From: SZUA-309 sp965233675
Lineage (GTDB): Bacteria; Pseudomonadota; Gammaproteobacteria; Pseudomonadales; Azotimanducaceae
Length of the DNA: 64,000 bases
Assembly (NCBI GenBank): GCA_965233675.1
Contig: OZ247498.1
Location: forward strand, 930,001 to 994,000
Direction: 5' to 3'
Part shown: in pieces, positions 26,189 to 35,248 of the stretch
Numbering within the stretch: the first letter of the stretch is position 1
Layout: the number at the start of each line of letters is the position of its first letter
Program-made: the position numbers and the translations under genes
The notes under the pieces: model-generated
What the model was told of the DNA's origin: nothing
Seen by the model: only the letters and a program-made list of their open reading frames with translations
Database searches by the model: none

Positions 26189-27589
26189 TCAATCCGACGT
26201 GCTTTCGGCTGATCCGGCGCTGTCGAGGCGCTGGAAATAGTCCTGTGCAGCGGCCTTCACCCTGGGTGCCAGAAGCAGAGCGGAGGTCATGGTCGGAATG
26301 GCCATCATGGCGTAGGCGCCGTCGATGATGCTGATCGCAGCATTCAGTGAAACGACGCTGGCAACGACGATGAAGCTCACATATACCCAGCGATAGGCGT
26401 TCTGTGATCGGGTGCCAAACAGAAAACTCGAGCACTGGGTGCCATAGAAGGAGTAGGTGAGGATGGTGGTGATGGCGAAGCAGATTGCACAGGTATACAG
26501 CGCAATCAGGCCGGGTGTGCCAAGCAGCGATTCAAAGGCCGCCGCGGTGAGAGAAACACCGGAGATCCCGCTGCCGTCCTGCCAGACGCCGGAAATCAGA
26601 ATGAGCGATGCGGTGGCGGTGCAGATCAGCAGTGTGTCCACGATGGGTCCGAGCATGGCAACCAGTCCTTCGCGTATGGGTTCCTTCGTTTTGGCGGCGC
26701 CATGTGCGAGCGACTCCGTGCCGAGTCCGGCTTCGTTCGAGAACGCGCCCCGCTGCACGCCGTAGAGAATCACCGTGAGCAGAGCGCCGCCGCCGACCGC
26801 TTCGCCGGTGAACGCATCGCTGACGATGAGACCGATGACGCCGGGCAGTGCTTCGATGTTCAGGGCAAGGATCAGGGCTGTGGTGCCGAGATAGACGACC
26901 GACATCGCAGGTACCAGTCGGCTCGCCACTCTGGCGATGCGGCTCAGGCCGCCGAAAATCACGCTCGCCGTGAGCACTGTGATGACCAGGCCGGTGACCA
27001 GATTGAAAGTGAATGGCTCCGTACCGGCCGGAACCAGATTGCCGTCGGTGAAGAGGAGGTCCCGCAGCACCTGGGTCAGCTGATTTGCCTGCAAAGCGGG
27101 CAGAGAACCGATGAGGCCAAAGAAGGCGAACCAGTAGGCGAGAAATCTGAGGCGCGGATGCAGTGCCTCGCGGATCACATACATGGGCCCGCCCTGCAGG
27201 TCCCCGGCATCATCCCTGCCGCGATACATCACAGCCAGAGAACAGGTGAAGAATTTGGTGGCGATGCCGAGAATGGCCGTCATCCACATCCAGAAGATCG
27301 CCCCCGGTCCGCCAATGGTGATGGCGAGGGCCACCCCGGCGATGTTGCCCATACCGATGGTGCCCGCCAGGGCGGAAGACAGGGCCTGAAAGTGGGTGAT
27401 CTGTCCGGGTGCGTTCTCGTCGTCGTATCTGCCTCGCAACAGGGCCCAGGCGTGAGGCAGGTGCCGGAAGGGTGCGAAGCGGGTGTAGATCAGGAAAAAG
27501 AAGCCCCCGCCAAGTAACAGGACAAGCAGCCATGGGCCCCAGGCAAGACTTGAGAATGTTGTTGCAAGTGATTGAAAAGATTCAAGCAT
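26189..27589 (-). CDS. Alanine/glycine:cation (Na+) symporter, AGCS family
   Basis: Inner-membrane sodium:alanine symporter, 466 residues with about 10-11 helices. Family segments include ALSSALAGTIGMGNIAGVALAI, GGPGAIFWMWMTAILGIATKF, GGPMYVIREAL and GAFSNEAGLGTESLAHGAAKT. Uptake would be driven by the sodium gradient set up by NQR. No good ribosome binding site is visible before the ATG at 27589. It is divergent from queF across a 410-bp gap. Confidence 0.93.
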   Translation of the reverse strand: MLESFQSLATTFSSLAWGPWLLVLLLGGGFFFLIYTRFAPFRHLPHAWALLRGRYDDENAPGQITHFQALSSALAGTIGMGNIAGVALAITIGGPGAIFWMWMTAILGIATKFFTCSLAVMYRGRDDAGDLQGGPMYVIREALHPRLRFLAYWFAFFGLIGSLPALQANQLTQVLRDLLFTDGNLVPAGTEPFTFNLVTGLVITVLTASVIFGGLSRIARVASRLVPAMSVVYLGTTALILALNIEALPGVIGLIVSDAFTGEAVGGGALLTVILYGVQRGAFSNEAGLGTESLAHGAAKTKEPIREGLVAMLGPIVDTLLICTATASLILISGVWQDGSGISGVSLTAAAFESLLGTPGLIALYTCAICFAITTILTYSFYGTQCSSFLFGTRSQNAYRWVYVSFIVVASVVSLNAAISIIDGAYAMMAIPTMTSALLLAPRVKAAAQDYFQRLDSAGSAESTSD

Positions 27590-27999
27590 TTTCAGACTTT
27601 GTTCTTCTGATTATTCTGGATTTCGAGTCTCGGCCGGAGGAGGCGCGAACCACGTTAACCGTTTTCTGGAAGACACGCATCCTGCGGCGGCCTGGATTAG
27701 TCTGTAAAAATAATTGCTTTTATACCCTGTTTACCGGCACGCACCTGATTGACGGTGCCGCTCAGGCCAGCCTCCTTGCCGCTCGTCGGCCCAATATTGA
27801 CTTCCCGTCGTGGCTGCGGTGAATTGCTCTCTACGGAGATGGGACACTCTGTATCCACGGTGCTGACGACATGCAGGCAAGCACGTCAGGACCGGAACCT
27901 GATTCACAGATTGACCTTTTTCACAGATTGACCTGTTCACAGATTGACCTGTTCACAGATTGAAGAGAGGCAGTAGCTCGAGAGATCGAGAACGTCCGT
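27590..27999. other. Intergenic region between the AGCS symporter and queF
   Basis: These 410 bases separate two divergent genes and hold no convincing gene. The left part is ordinary, with an AT-rich patch near 27705-27725 that could be a promoter. The right end carries a four-copy tandem repeat (27903-27963). I saw no tRNA-like fold or recognisable riboswitch. Confidence 0.6.
27903..27963 (+). repeat. 16/17-bp tandem repeat, four copies, upstream of queF
   Basis: The unit TTCACAGATTGACCT recurs at 27903-27917, 27920-27934 and 27936-27950, with a partial TTCACAGATTGA at 27952-27963, giving periods of 17, 16 and 16 nt. The array ends 36 bp before the queF ATG, so it lies in the leader or promoter. 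It could be slippage DNA or a set of protein-binding sites. Confidence 0.85.
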
Positions 28000-28821
28000 A
28001 TGAGCCTGGAAAACCCCCTCGGTAAGCAATCCGAGTACATCGACACCTACACGCCGTCGCTCCTGCATTCCATCGAGCGTGGGTCTGCACGCACGGAAAT
28101 CGGCGTTGATCCGGACAACCTGCCATTTCAGGGCGAAGACGTGTGGATGTGCTATGAACTCACCTGGCTTGGCGAGCGGGGTAAACCCGAAGTCAGCGCC
28201 ATGCGCGTCAAAGTGCCAGCCAGTTCGCCCTGCATCGTTGAGAGCAAATCTCTGAAGCTCTATCTCGGCTCCCTGGCCCAGACGCGTTTTGCGAATCGGG
28301 CCGAGTTGTTGAACACCCTGAATTCGGATCTCGGGCTGGCATTCCGTGCGCCCGTTATGCTGGAACTGATCGACTTGCCGCAGGTGCCGGAAATCGTCAG
28401 TCAGGCGCCGGGCATCTGTCTGGATGGTCTGGATGTGAAGCTCGATACCTATGACCGGGCACCGGAACTGCTTGCCCTGGAAGAAGGGGAAGAGCGGGTG
28501 GTGAAAGAAACCGTGCACACCAATCTGTTCCGCAGCCTCTGCCCGGTAACCGGGCAGCCGGACTTTGCCACCATTGTGATCCGTTACCTGGGTCGGCCCA
28601 TCATTCGCGGGTCTCTGCTCGCTTACCTGGTTTCATTCCGCAATCACCAGGCGTTCCACGAAGCGACGGTGGAGCAGATATTCATGGACATTCAGGCGAC
28701 CTGCAAACCGGATCAGCTGTCCATTGCCGGTCGCTTTCTGCGCCGTGGCGGCATCGACATCAATCCCTTCCGGTCGGACGTGGACGATCAGATGCCGCTG
28801 ATGCGTCTGCCGCGACAGTAG
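28000..28821 (+). CDS. queF: NADPH-dependent 7-cyano-7-deazaguanine reductase
   Basis: Reduces preQ0 to preQ1 in queuosine synthesis, cytoplasmic. It has 273 residues, the long two-domain type of enteric bacteria (about 280). The substrate thioimide forms on Cys181 in SLCPVTGQPD, with Asp188 nearby. The QueF NADPH motif is ESKSLKLYLGS (81-91), and SFRNHQAFHE completes the pocket. The ribosome binding site is weak. The other queuosine genes are not in the window. Confidence 0.96.
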   Translation: MSLENPLGKQSEYIDTYTPSLLHSIERGSARTEIGVDPDNLPFQGEDVWMCYELTWLGERGKPEVSAMRVKVPASSPCIVESKSLKLYLGSLAQTRFANRAELLNTLNSDLGLAFRAPVMLELIDLPQVPEIVSQAPGICLDGLDVKLDTYDRAPELLALEEGEERVVKETVHTNLFRSLCPVTGQPDFATIVIRYLGRPIIRGSLLAYLVSFRNHQAFHEATVEQIFMDIQATCKPDQLSIAGRFLRRGGIDINPFRSDVDDQMPLMRLPRQ

Positions 28822-28826
28822 ATGCT

Positions 28827-29549
28827 TCAATCGTCCCGCTGAGGATTCACCAGGCTTCGCAGCCAGCGCAACCAGCTGTTTGAAGAAAGCAGATAGCGGT
28901 CCAGGTCGTCGATCTGCCTGTCCAGTGCCGGACCGTCGCGGAGCAGATCTTCCCGTCGGGCGAGCGCTTTTTCAGGGTCCAGTTCCCTGATGATGCGAGC
29001 CGGATTGCCGGCTGCGATCACGTTTGCCGGTATGTCACTGGCCACCACCGCGCCGGCACCGATCACACTGTTCTCCCCGATGCTCACCCCTTTGCAGACA
29101 ATGGCGCTGTCGCCGACCCAGACGTTGTCGCCGAGCACCACGGGTGCCCGATTGCCGATCGGGCGGGAGCGGTCGTAAATATCGTGCCAGTCCGCGTCCG
29201 TCACATAGGCGGACGAGGCGAACATGGTGTTGCTGCCCACTTTGATGCTGATGGCGGAGTCCAGCCGTACCCCCGGGCAGAGGAGGCAGTAATCGCCGAT
29301 GTCGATGTGGCCGGCGTCGTCCTTGTAGTGCCAGGTTGTGAGTGTGACCCGACGGTCTCTGGCTGTGATGATATGGGGGCTCTGACCGATCCGGATGTTC
29401 GCCCCGTGCACCTTGAGATGCCAGGGCTTCATGATCTGATAGTGGTTGCCGAGCGCGTCCAACTGCGGGGCGATGAAATGATCCACATAGGCGCGCTCGA
29501 TGGCGCGATGCAGACGCTTGATCGGGTAGGGGCGGAGGTCCTGTCGCAT
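28827..29549 (-). CDS. Hexapeptide-repeat (left-handed beta-helix) acyltransferase
   Basis: A 240-residue protein with imperfect hexapeptide repeats (for example IDIGDYCLLCPGVRLDS, then VVLGDNVWVGDSAIVCKGVSIGENSVIGAGAVV) and the closing VIAAGNPARIIREL, as in sugar O-acetyltransferases. About 65 N-terminal residues, including YPIKRLHRAIERAYVDHFI, precede the helix. Likely an acetyltransferase acting on a sugar; the acceptor is not evident. It lies 66 nt downstream of the porin gene on the same strand and converges with queF. Confidence 0.87.
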   Translation of the reverse strand: MRQDLRPYPIKRLHRAIERAYVDHFIAPQLDALGNHYQIMKPWHLKVHGANIRIGQSPHIITARDRRVTLTTWHYKDDAGHIDIGDYCLLCPGVRLDSAISIKVGSNTMFASSAYVTDADWHDIYDRSRPIGNRAPVVLGDNVWVGDSAIVCKGVSIGENSVIGAGAVVASDIPANVIAAGNPARIIRELDPEKALARREDLLRDGPALDRQIDDLDRYLLSSNSWLRWLRSLVNPQRDD

Positions 29550-29615
29550 GCGCGCAGTGTAGGCGGATCAGACTGGAATCGACAGCGGACCGCCTCTGCT
29601 GCCCCAAGCCGGTCG

Positions 29616-31271
29616 TCAGTACAGGTAACGCGCGGAAACCTGGATCTGCGAAGCATCCCCCTTGGTCCCATCGCCGTTGCGTCTCTCGCCCCAGAGCATT
29701 TCCGCGCCAATCTCCAGCCGCCGCACTGGCGTGAACAGAACGTTGGCCGACGCCCGCAGGGTGCGCTCATACGGTGAACCGAATCGGGCCAGGTATTCCG
29801 CCGTGTTCTGATAGTCGTATGGATCAACATCCACCCAACTGAACGTCGCATTGGATCGCCAGCGTGGGCTCCACCAATGCTGCACAGAAAGGTAGCCGGC
29901 AAAGACGGGCAAGGCATCCAGGGAGCCGTCCGGCGCGAATATGGCATCCTGGCCACCGACGGTGCCGAGATCGTTGATATAGCGGCCAATGCCTTCTCCG
30001 GCGGTGATCTGCCAGAGCACTTTGTCGTTTTCGTTCCAGCGTTTGATCGGAATCTGGCCGCTGAAGGTCAGGCCCCAGCCTAAGGTGGACTTGGTGTCGT
30101 CTGTTATCCCCCTTGCTCTGATCTGCCGTCCGATCAGGCCCGTTCGCATGGACCAGTTCTGCAGAAAAGTGCCTTTGACCAGTTCCGTGTCGGTCCAGTC
30201 CAGGCTGGCAATGAGATCCCAGATACCGCTGGAAGAACCGGTGCCGCCACTCACGTCCGGTGAAGGATCCTCGAGGCCGAGGCGCAGGTTCAGATTCTTG
30301 CCGATGCTCGGAAAGAAGCGCAGCTGGGGCTGACGGACGTTGATCATGCCGTTGATGCCCTCGAAATCGATTTCTTCGGGCTTGGTGTTCACATCCACCA
30401 GGGTGGACCAGGTTTTTCCTGCCAGCAGAGAACTGAACTGACCGTATGCGTGCCGCATCCGGAACGTCTCCCCGTCGCCTGCGAAGTCTCCTTCGACGAA
30501 GGCGCGCAGCATGCCGTAGTCGGTGTGGTCGCGAAGGTCCAGATTCACTCTGGATTGCTGAGCCGTCAGTGACGCCCCTTCTTCGGCGTTGTCGAGGTTG
30601 GTCCCATCCGGCGGGATGGTGCCGACGATGAACCGGTCTCGAGTCACGAGCGGGTCGAAGCTGTTGATGATATTCATCTTCACGTAACCGCCGATGCGCA
30701 TGGCGGCGTTGGTGCCGGGCAGACGCCAGGATCCGGGGAAGGTGGTATCCGCCATCGCGGCCAGAGGATCGTCCGGCTGCTCGCTGACCTTCTGCTCCAG
30801 GTAGTCCAGCCGTTGGTCGAGCTGGGAATCGCCTGCCTGGAGGGTGTCTTTTGCGGTCTGCTGAATCTGACTGAGCTGGGCGTTGAAGCCCGACAGGGCG
30901 ACTTTCTGGGCTTCGATCTGCTCTGCCTGGGCCGTGATCAGATCCTGCTGATCACTGAGTGTTTTCTGCTGGGCGGCCAGCATCTTTTTCAGCTCGCCCA
31001 TCTGTGCGGAGAGGGCCGCCAGCCTCGAATCCGTGTGAGCGATCAGTTCGTCCGTATCGGTGGATGAGTGGCTCGCAGGCGGATCGGGTTCAGCGGTTGC
31101 CGGCTGTGGTGCCGGCTGAGCGGCTGGAACAGGTGCCGGAGGCTTTGATTCCGTACCGGTTCCGGGTGCGTTTGCCGCTGCCGTTCCAGCCGCAACCGAC
31201 GTGGTTGCGAGCAACAGGGCAGGGTACAACGACCGGAGGAACCGCCGGGAGAGGTGAATAGTTGGGGTCAT
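29616..31271 (-). CDS. DcaP-like trimeric outer-membrane porin
   Basis: A 551-residue outer-membrane protein. It starts with a signal peptide and an Ala/Pro-rich linker, then a coiled coil (about 75-155: LAALSAQMGELKKMLAAQQ and further heptads). Next comes the DcaP-type barrel entry WRLPGTNAAMRIGGYVKMNI, and a barrel ending in ARYLY. DcaP porins take up small anionic organic compounds such as dicarboxylates. GGAG lies 7 nt before ATG 31271; an ATG 6 nt upstream is too close to that site. It lies downstream of the sulfatase-region genes and may take up their products. Confidence 0.87.
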   Translation of the reverse strand: MTPTIHLSRRFLRSLYPALLLATTSVAAGTAAANAPGTGTESKPPAPVPAAQPAPQPATAEPDPPASHSSTDTDELIAHTDSRLAALSAQMGELKKMLAAQQKTLSDQQDLITAQAEQIEAQKVALSGFNAQLSQIQQTAKDTLQAGDSQLDQRLDYLEQKVSEQPDDPLAAMADTTFPGSWRLPGTNAAMRIGGYVKMNIINSFDPLVTRDRFIVGTIPPDGTNLDNAEEGASLTAQQSRVNLDLRDHTDYGMLRAFVEGDFAGDGETFRMRHAYGQFSSLLAGKTWSTLVDVNTKPEEIDFEGINGMINVRQPQLRFFPSIGKNLNLRLGLEDPSPDVSGGTGSSSGIWDLIASLDWTDTELVKGTFLQNWSMRTGLIGRQIRARGITDDTKSTLGWGLTFSGQIPIKRWNENDKVLWQITAGEGIGRYINDLGTVGGQDAIFAPDGSLDALPVFAGYLSVQHWWSPRWRSNATFSWVDVDPYDYQNTAEYLARFGSPYERTLRASANVLFTPVRRLEIGAEMLWGERRNGDGTKGDASQIQVSARYLY

Positions 31272-31345
31272 GCTCATACTCCAGTTGAGTCGGCGGTGGG
31301 CGTCGACTCGCTGGAATATCTTGCAGACTCACTCCACCGCGCAGA

Positions 31346-31373
31346 CGGTCGGCGAATCTGGACACGCCGACCG
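31346..31373 (-). terminator. Hairpin between the DUF3313 and porin genes
   Basis: A perfect 9-bp inverted repeat (31346-31354 and 31365-31373, 10-nt loop) follows the DUF3313 stop codon. No T-run follows on the minus strand, so it may be a weak or Rho-type terminator or a stabilising hairpin before the porin gene. Confidence 0.4.
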
Positions 31374-31389
31374 CCGTTTGACAATCAGG

Positions 31390-32091
31390 CTACTTCGACG
31401 CCTCATGCAGGTGGCCGGCCAGCGCATCCGCCCAGGCTTTCACGATATGGTCCTCGGCCTCTTTGTTGGTCACCCGGTTCGCTCGTATACCGGTGGACTC
31501 CCACATGCGATCGGCTTCCGGATCGATGACCTTACCGATCATCTGCGAGGTGTGCGAATCGTACAGCTCCGCATAGAGCGTCATCTGCCCCGCAGAACTG
31601 ACGAAGTACGAGCTGCGCCCGACCTCGGTCATACCCACGTCCGGTGCCGATATGTCCAGATTGATGATGGCGGGGCGGACGATGAGAACATCGGGTCCGG
31701 TTTCCGTCTTATCCACCACGGCATAGCCCTTTTTCTCGAGCTCCTTGCTGAACGCCTCATGGAATTCCTTGGCCACCCGCTCTTTCAGGGTTTCCATGTC
31801 CTTCTTGCTCACCGCCAGCGGATTGATGCTTTCCGATCGGCGATCGCGCAACCAGTTCTTGCGGAAAGCGACGTAGGCATCGATCAGTATTACCTTGCTG
31901 TAGTCACTCAGAGTTGAGTCGGGCAGCTGGTAGACCAGTCGCAGGTCGGAGTTGTGCACCAGGTGCAGGCCGTTCGAGTCTACTTCCGGCGGTTTGTCCT
32001 TCGCCCAGCTTGCGCCGGAGACCAGTGCCAACGCCACGCCGATCACGGCGAACCAGGCGGTGCCGGTTCTGATAGCTCTCTTCATCAACAT
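31390..32091 (-). CDS. DUF3313-like exported protein
   Basis: A 233-residue protein with an N-terminal signal peptide (MLMKRAIRTGTAWFAVIG through SGASWA). The mature part resembles DUF3313 proteins: VILIDAYVAFRKNW, a conserved basic stretch around LKERVAKEFHEAFSKELEKKGY, and a beta-rich part with LYDSHTSQMIGKVIDPEADR. There is no lipobox Cys, unlike many members. GGAAGGGA 7 nt upstream sets the start at 32091; the longer frame to 32169 lacks support. Periplasmic; function unknown. Confidence 0.75.
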   Translation of the reverse strand: MLMKRAIRTGTAWFAVIGVALALVSGASWAKDKPPEVDSNGLHLVHNSDLRLVYQLPDSTLSDYSKVILIDAYVAFRKNWLRDRRSESINPLAVSKKDMETLKERVAKEFHEAFSKELEKKGYAVVDKTETGPDVLIVRPAIINLDISAPDVGMTEVGRSSYFVSSAGQMTLYAELYDSHTSQMIGKVIDPEADRMWESTGIRANRVTNKEAEDHIVKAWADALAGHLHEASK

Positions 32092-32165
32092 CTCTGAATC
32101 CCTTCCTCTTTTCTCTTGTCTTGTCTTGTACTTGGTACCCAACAACCAGTAGGTGATAACCAGAG

Positions 32166-33182
32166 TCAATCGAACTGGGGAAATACCGTCTGCCAGTCCC
32201 GTTTCATGTCCACGATCACCCAGCCGTTATCGTTCGCCAGATCGAGGGCCCGGTCAAGGGTACCCACATGGCTCTCGCGATCATAGGCAAACTCCCGATC
32301 GGCGTCGGTGTGATGCACATAGAGGCCGAGCCGACTGCCTTCGCCAGCGGTCGTGTACTCGATCATCTGCATGTCGGAATCCGAGTTGCCGAACGCGAGA
32401 ATCGGCCGCATGCCGATGTGTTCGTAGATGCCCACCGGCTTGCCGGCTTTGTCGTCGACGAAGCCGATTTTCGGCTTTCGGACAATCCGGGGGCCGCCGC
32501 TGCTGGCGTCTTCGTACTCGGAAACCACGCTCGAACCAACCACCTGGTAGGGTGGAATGCCATAGGCCGCGTCCGATACCGGGCGCATGAAGGCGATCCC
32601 GCCCCCGGAGACGATAAACGTCTTGAAGCCATTCGCCCGCAGATAGTCCAGCAGTTCCAGTTGCGGCTGATACAGCGTTTCGGCATATGGCTGCCCGGTT
32701 TTAGGGTGATTGGTCGTACGCAGCCAGTCACCGGCCTCCTCGGCGAATGCTTCGGCGCTCATTCCTGAGTGTGAAGCGATCACGATCTTCATCAGGCCTT
32801 CCATGCCCGAGGCGCCCACCGTTTTCATGTCGCCTTCCAGGAGGGCTTTGAAGGGCTGTTCCGTCTTCCACTCCGGATGCTCAGGCGCGAGGGCCTTGAT
32901 TCTGTCGAAGGCGAACAGCACCTGGGTGTACATCGGGTACTCCGGCCAGAGCGTGCCGTCGTTGTCGAAAGTGGCGATGCGCTCGGATTCAGGCACATAG
33001 TTCGGTGAGTTTTTGTCGGTCACCTTTGCGACAAACGACAGGATCGTCGATTTGGTGGCCCCGTCATGCCAGGACGGCAGGGGGTCTTCGGCAAGGACCG
33101 AGCCCGCCGTTGTCAGTGACGCCACTATGGCGAACAGTCCGATCAGGTGTTTGCGCATCTCTCTATGCATCTGTTTACGCAT
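32166..33182 (-). CDS. Exported HAD-superfamily hydrolase
   Basis: A 338-residue HAD phosphohydrolase with a signal peptide (about 1-31, ending AGSVLA). Motif I is ATFDNDGTLW (DxDGT), motif II lies near FIVSGGG, and motif IV is FGNSDSDMQM, so it should be a periplasmic phosphatase or phosphonatase-like enzyme. ATG 33182 has CAGGAG 9 nt upstream. A terminator separates it from the arylsulfatase upstream, so it may have its own promoter. Confidence 0.88.
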   Translation of the reverse strand: MRKQMHREMRKHLIGLFAIVASLTTAGSVLAEDPLPSWHDGATKSTILSFVAKVTDKNSPNYVPESERIATFDNDGTLWPEYPMYTQVLFAFDRIKALAPEHPEWKTEQPFKALLEGDMKTVGASGMEGLMKIVIASHSGMSAEAFAEEAGDWLRTTNHPKTGQPYAETLYQPQLELLDYLRANGFKTFIVSGGGIAFMRPVSDAAYGIPPYQVVGSSVVSEYEDASSGGPRIVRKPKIGFVDDKAGKPVGIYEHIGMRPILAFGNSDSDMQMIEYTTAGEGSRLGLYVHHTDADREFAYDRESHVGTLDRALDLANDNGWVIVDMKRDWQTVFPQFD

Positions 33183-33229
33183 CCGTCGTCGCTCCTGGAG
33201 ATAGTCGGGACGTCAGGATCGTCCCGCGG

Positions 33230-33263
33230 AAAAGCAGGCCCCCGGCGCGGAGCGCCGGAGGCC
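33230..33263 (-). terminator. Rho-independent terminator after the arylsulfatase gene
   Basis: On the minus strand a GC-rich stem of about 12 bp (33252-33263 with 33237-33248, three-base loop) is followed by a short spacer and UUUU. It lies between the sulfatase stop and the HAD gene. Confidence 0.8.
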
Positions 33264-33314
33264 GTTTGTGGTTATCGCCTACCGATCGGCACGCGATGCC
33301 GTTGGAACGCTGCC

Positions 33315-34976
33315 TCAGTTGCCCGTCGGCATTGGAAGGTTGAATCCATTCTCCTTCAAGTGCTTGCGGACAGACTCCAGGCGCTGATACTGGCTCAGCG
33401 TGATCGGGCCGGTGTACGTCTCGCTCTGAAGCTTGCGGGGCGGGTACTGAACATAGGTCTTCATCTTTTCCTTGATGGCCTCGTTGATGGTGACCAGCGT
33501 CCAAGTCCGTTCGGTAAAGTTGTTCATGAACAGATCGTAGCGCTCCTGCGGGTCTGCCCAGAGATCGAAGACCTGAGGCACAGTGGCTGCGTATTTGTCC
33601 GGCCCCTTCCAACCCAGGTTGGAATCCACGGCCAGGCCGCCGGTGGCCTGGCCGTTGTCGCCGCGGAGGTTGAATACGGCCTTGTAGTTGCCCACCCGGG
33701 CGGCGCCGGGAGTCAGTTCATTTTCCGTAAAGTAGAACCAGGACTTGCGCTCGGACTTACCCGTGCCGAACAGGACGGGCGACATGTCGTGGCTGTCGAA
33801 GATGATCGGCTTGCCGGCGCGATCCTTCTTCGGCAGATCCACGTCAGCCAGGGCGGCAAAGGTCGCCATCAGGTCGAGGCCGCCCACGATATCGTGGTTC
33901 TTGGCATTGGTGGCAATCCTGCCGGGCATCCAGGCGATGGCCGGAACGCGGTTGCCGCCTTCCCGCACCGTGCCCTTGGTGCCGCGGAACGGGGTGTAGC
34001 CTGCGTCGGGATACACGTCCTGCCAGGCGCCGTTGTCCGTGGTATAGAACACCAGAGTGTTGTCGTCCAGGTTCAGTTCACGCAGCTTGTCCATGATGGC
34101 GCCGATACGTGCGTCCAGTTCATGAACCGAGTCCGCGTACTTGGACTTCGACAGCGACTTATGCTCGAAATCAGGGTGCGGCAGGTTCGGCTGGTGCACC
34201 TTCATGAAGTTGACGTTGATGAAGAACGGGTTGTCCGACTCAGCGGCGTCTTCGAGGAACTCGAGCGCGGCTTCCTGGACGTAGCCATCGAAGTAGGGAA
34301 TGCCCACCACGCCGTTGGGATACTCGACGCCGTGCAGCGTCACGTTCCTGCCGGGTTCGTCGACGTACTGACCATTGACGGCAAAGTCTTCCGTGGCCTT
34401 CTCTCCGGCCTTACCGGACAGCGCTCCTTTGGTGACTGTCTGGAACATCTCACGAAGCTCCGGGTCCATGTCCGGGAACCAGGTCGGGTCTGCGTAGGTG
34501 TACGCATTCAGGTGATACAGGCCGGCGTACTTCATCACGTCGTAGCCCTGTGCGTTGGGTAACGCGTAATCGTCTTCACCCAGGTGCCATTTGCCGGTGA
34601 AGTAGGTGTCGTAACCGGCTTTCTTCAGCACCGACGCCAGCGTCCACTCGGCTTCGGGCAGACCGCCGCCCTGGCCCTGGAAGGCCACGGTGGTCATACC
34701 GCTGCGGTTCGGGATGCGGCCGGTCTGCATGGCGGCCCGGCCCGGCGTACAACTGGGTTGCGCGTAAAAGGAGAAGAAGGTCATGCCCTCGTTGGCGAGC
34801 CGATCGATGTTCGGGGTCTGCATGCCGCGGCCTTCGCCACCCCCGTATGGCCCCAGGTCACCGTAGCCCGTGTCGTCCGAAATGATCAGCAGGATGTTCG
34901 GTGGATCGTCCGCCATCGCCGGAACGGCGAGGCTCAGGGCCAGAATAGCGGCCAGAAACCTCAATCTCTCTTTCAT
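33315..34976 (-). CDS. Arylsulfatase (formylglycine type)
   Basis: Sulfatase of the alkaline-phosphatase superfamily, 553 residues, with a signal peptide ending about AMA (residue 22). The activation motif CTPGRAAMQTGR (Cys76 to formylglycine, C-x-P-x-R) is present, along with metal ligands in LIISDDTGYGDLGPYG and the later YTTDNGAW. It releases sulfate from aryl or other sulfate esters in the periplasm. AGGAG lies before ATG 34976. It is divergent from an AraC regulator, with a near-palindrome between. The substrate is not evident. Confidence 0.94.
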   Translation of the reverse strand: MKERLRFLAAILALSLAVPAMADDPPNILLIISDDTGYGDLGPYGGGEGRGMQTPNIDRLANEGMTFFSFYAQPSCTPGRAAMQTGRIPNRSGMTTVAFQGQGGGLPEAEWTLASVLKKAGYDTYFTGKWHLGEDDYALPNAQGYDVMKYAGLYHLNAYTYADPTWFPDMDPELREMFQTVTKGALSGKAGEKATEDFAVNGQYVDEPGRNVTLHGVEYPNGVVGIPYFDGYVQEAALEFLEDAAESDNPFFINVNFMKVHQPNLPHPDFEHKSLSKSKYADSVHELDARIGAIMDKLRELNLDDNTLVFYTTDNGAWQDVYPDAGYTPFRGTKGTVREGGNRVPAIAWMPGRIATNAKNHDIVGGLDLMATFAALADVDLPKKDRAGKPIIFDSHDMSPVLFGTGKSERKSWFYFTENELTPGAARVGNYKAVFNLRGDNGQATGGLAVDSNLGWKGPDKYAATVPQVFDLWADPQERYDLFMNNFTERTWTLVTINEAIKEKMKTYVQYPPRKLQSETYTGPITLSQYQRLESVRKHLKENGFNLPMPTGN

Positions 34977-35044
34977 GTACTTTCTCCTTTGTCGTTCCCG
35001 AATGTGCACGGTGCATTGGCGCCTGTTGAGCGCGGGTATTTGCT

Positions 35045-35068
35045 GAAATCATGGCCGTCCATGGTTTC
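35045..35068. promoter_or_regulatory. Near-perfect inverted repeat in the sulfatase/AraC intergenic region
   Basis: Two 10-bp arms, GAAATCATGG and CCATGGTTTC, separated by CCGT, match in 9 of 10 positions. The site lies about 70 bp upstream of the sulfatase gene and 180 bp upstream of the AraC-type gene, a suitable place for a shared operator. No binding protein is known. Confidence 0.35.
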
Positions 35069-35248
35069 AAGCCGATGAAAACGCCGTCCTCTTGGGATGG
35101 TTCCCTCTGAACTAGATTACATAAAACTGGTGTAGCTACGGCAATCGGGATATCCGAATTCCGCAACAGAAGATGCGGCCGGAGTGGGTCTGGGGCTAAA
35201 ATCTATCCGGCGAAAAGATCATGCGGGCCAGGGACGACAAGGGATCAC

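Noticed and set aside
33147..34562. 471-codon plus-strand frame opposite the arylsulfatase
   Set aside because: Antisense to a gene with an intact formylglycine motif; no domain is visible.
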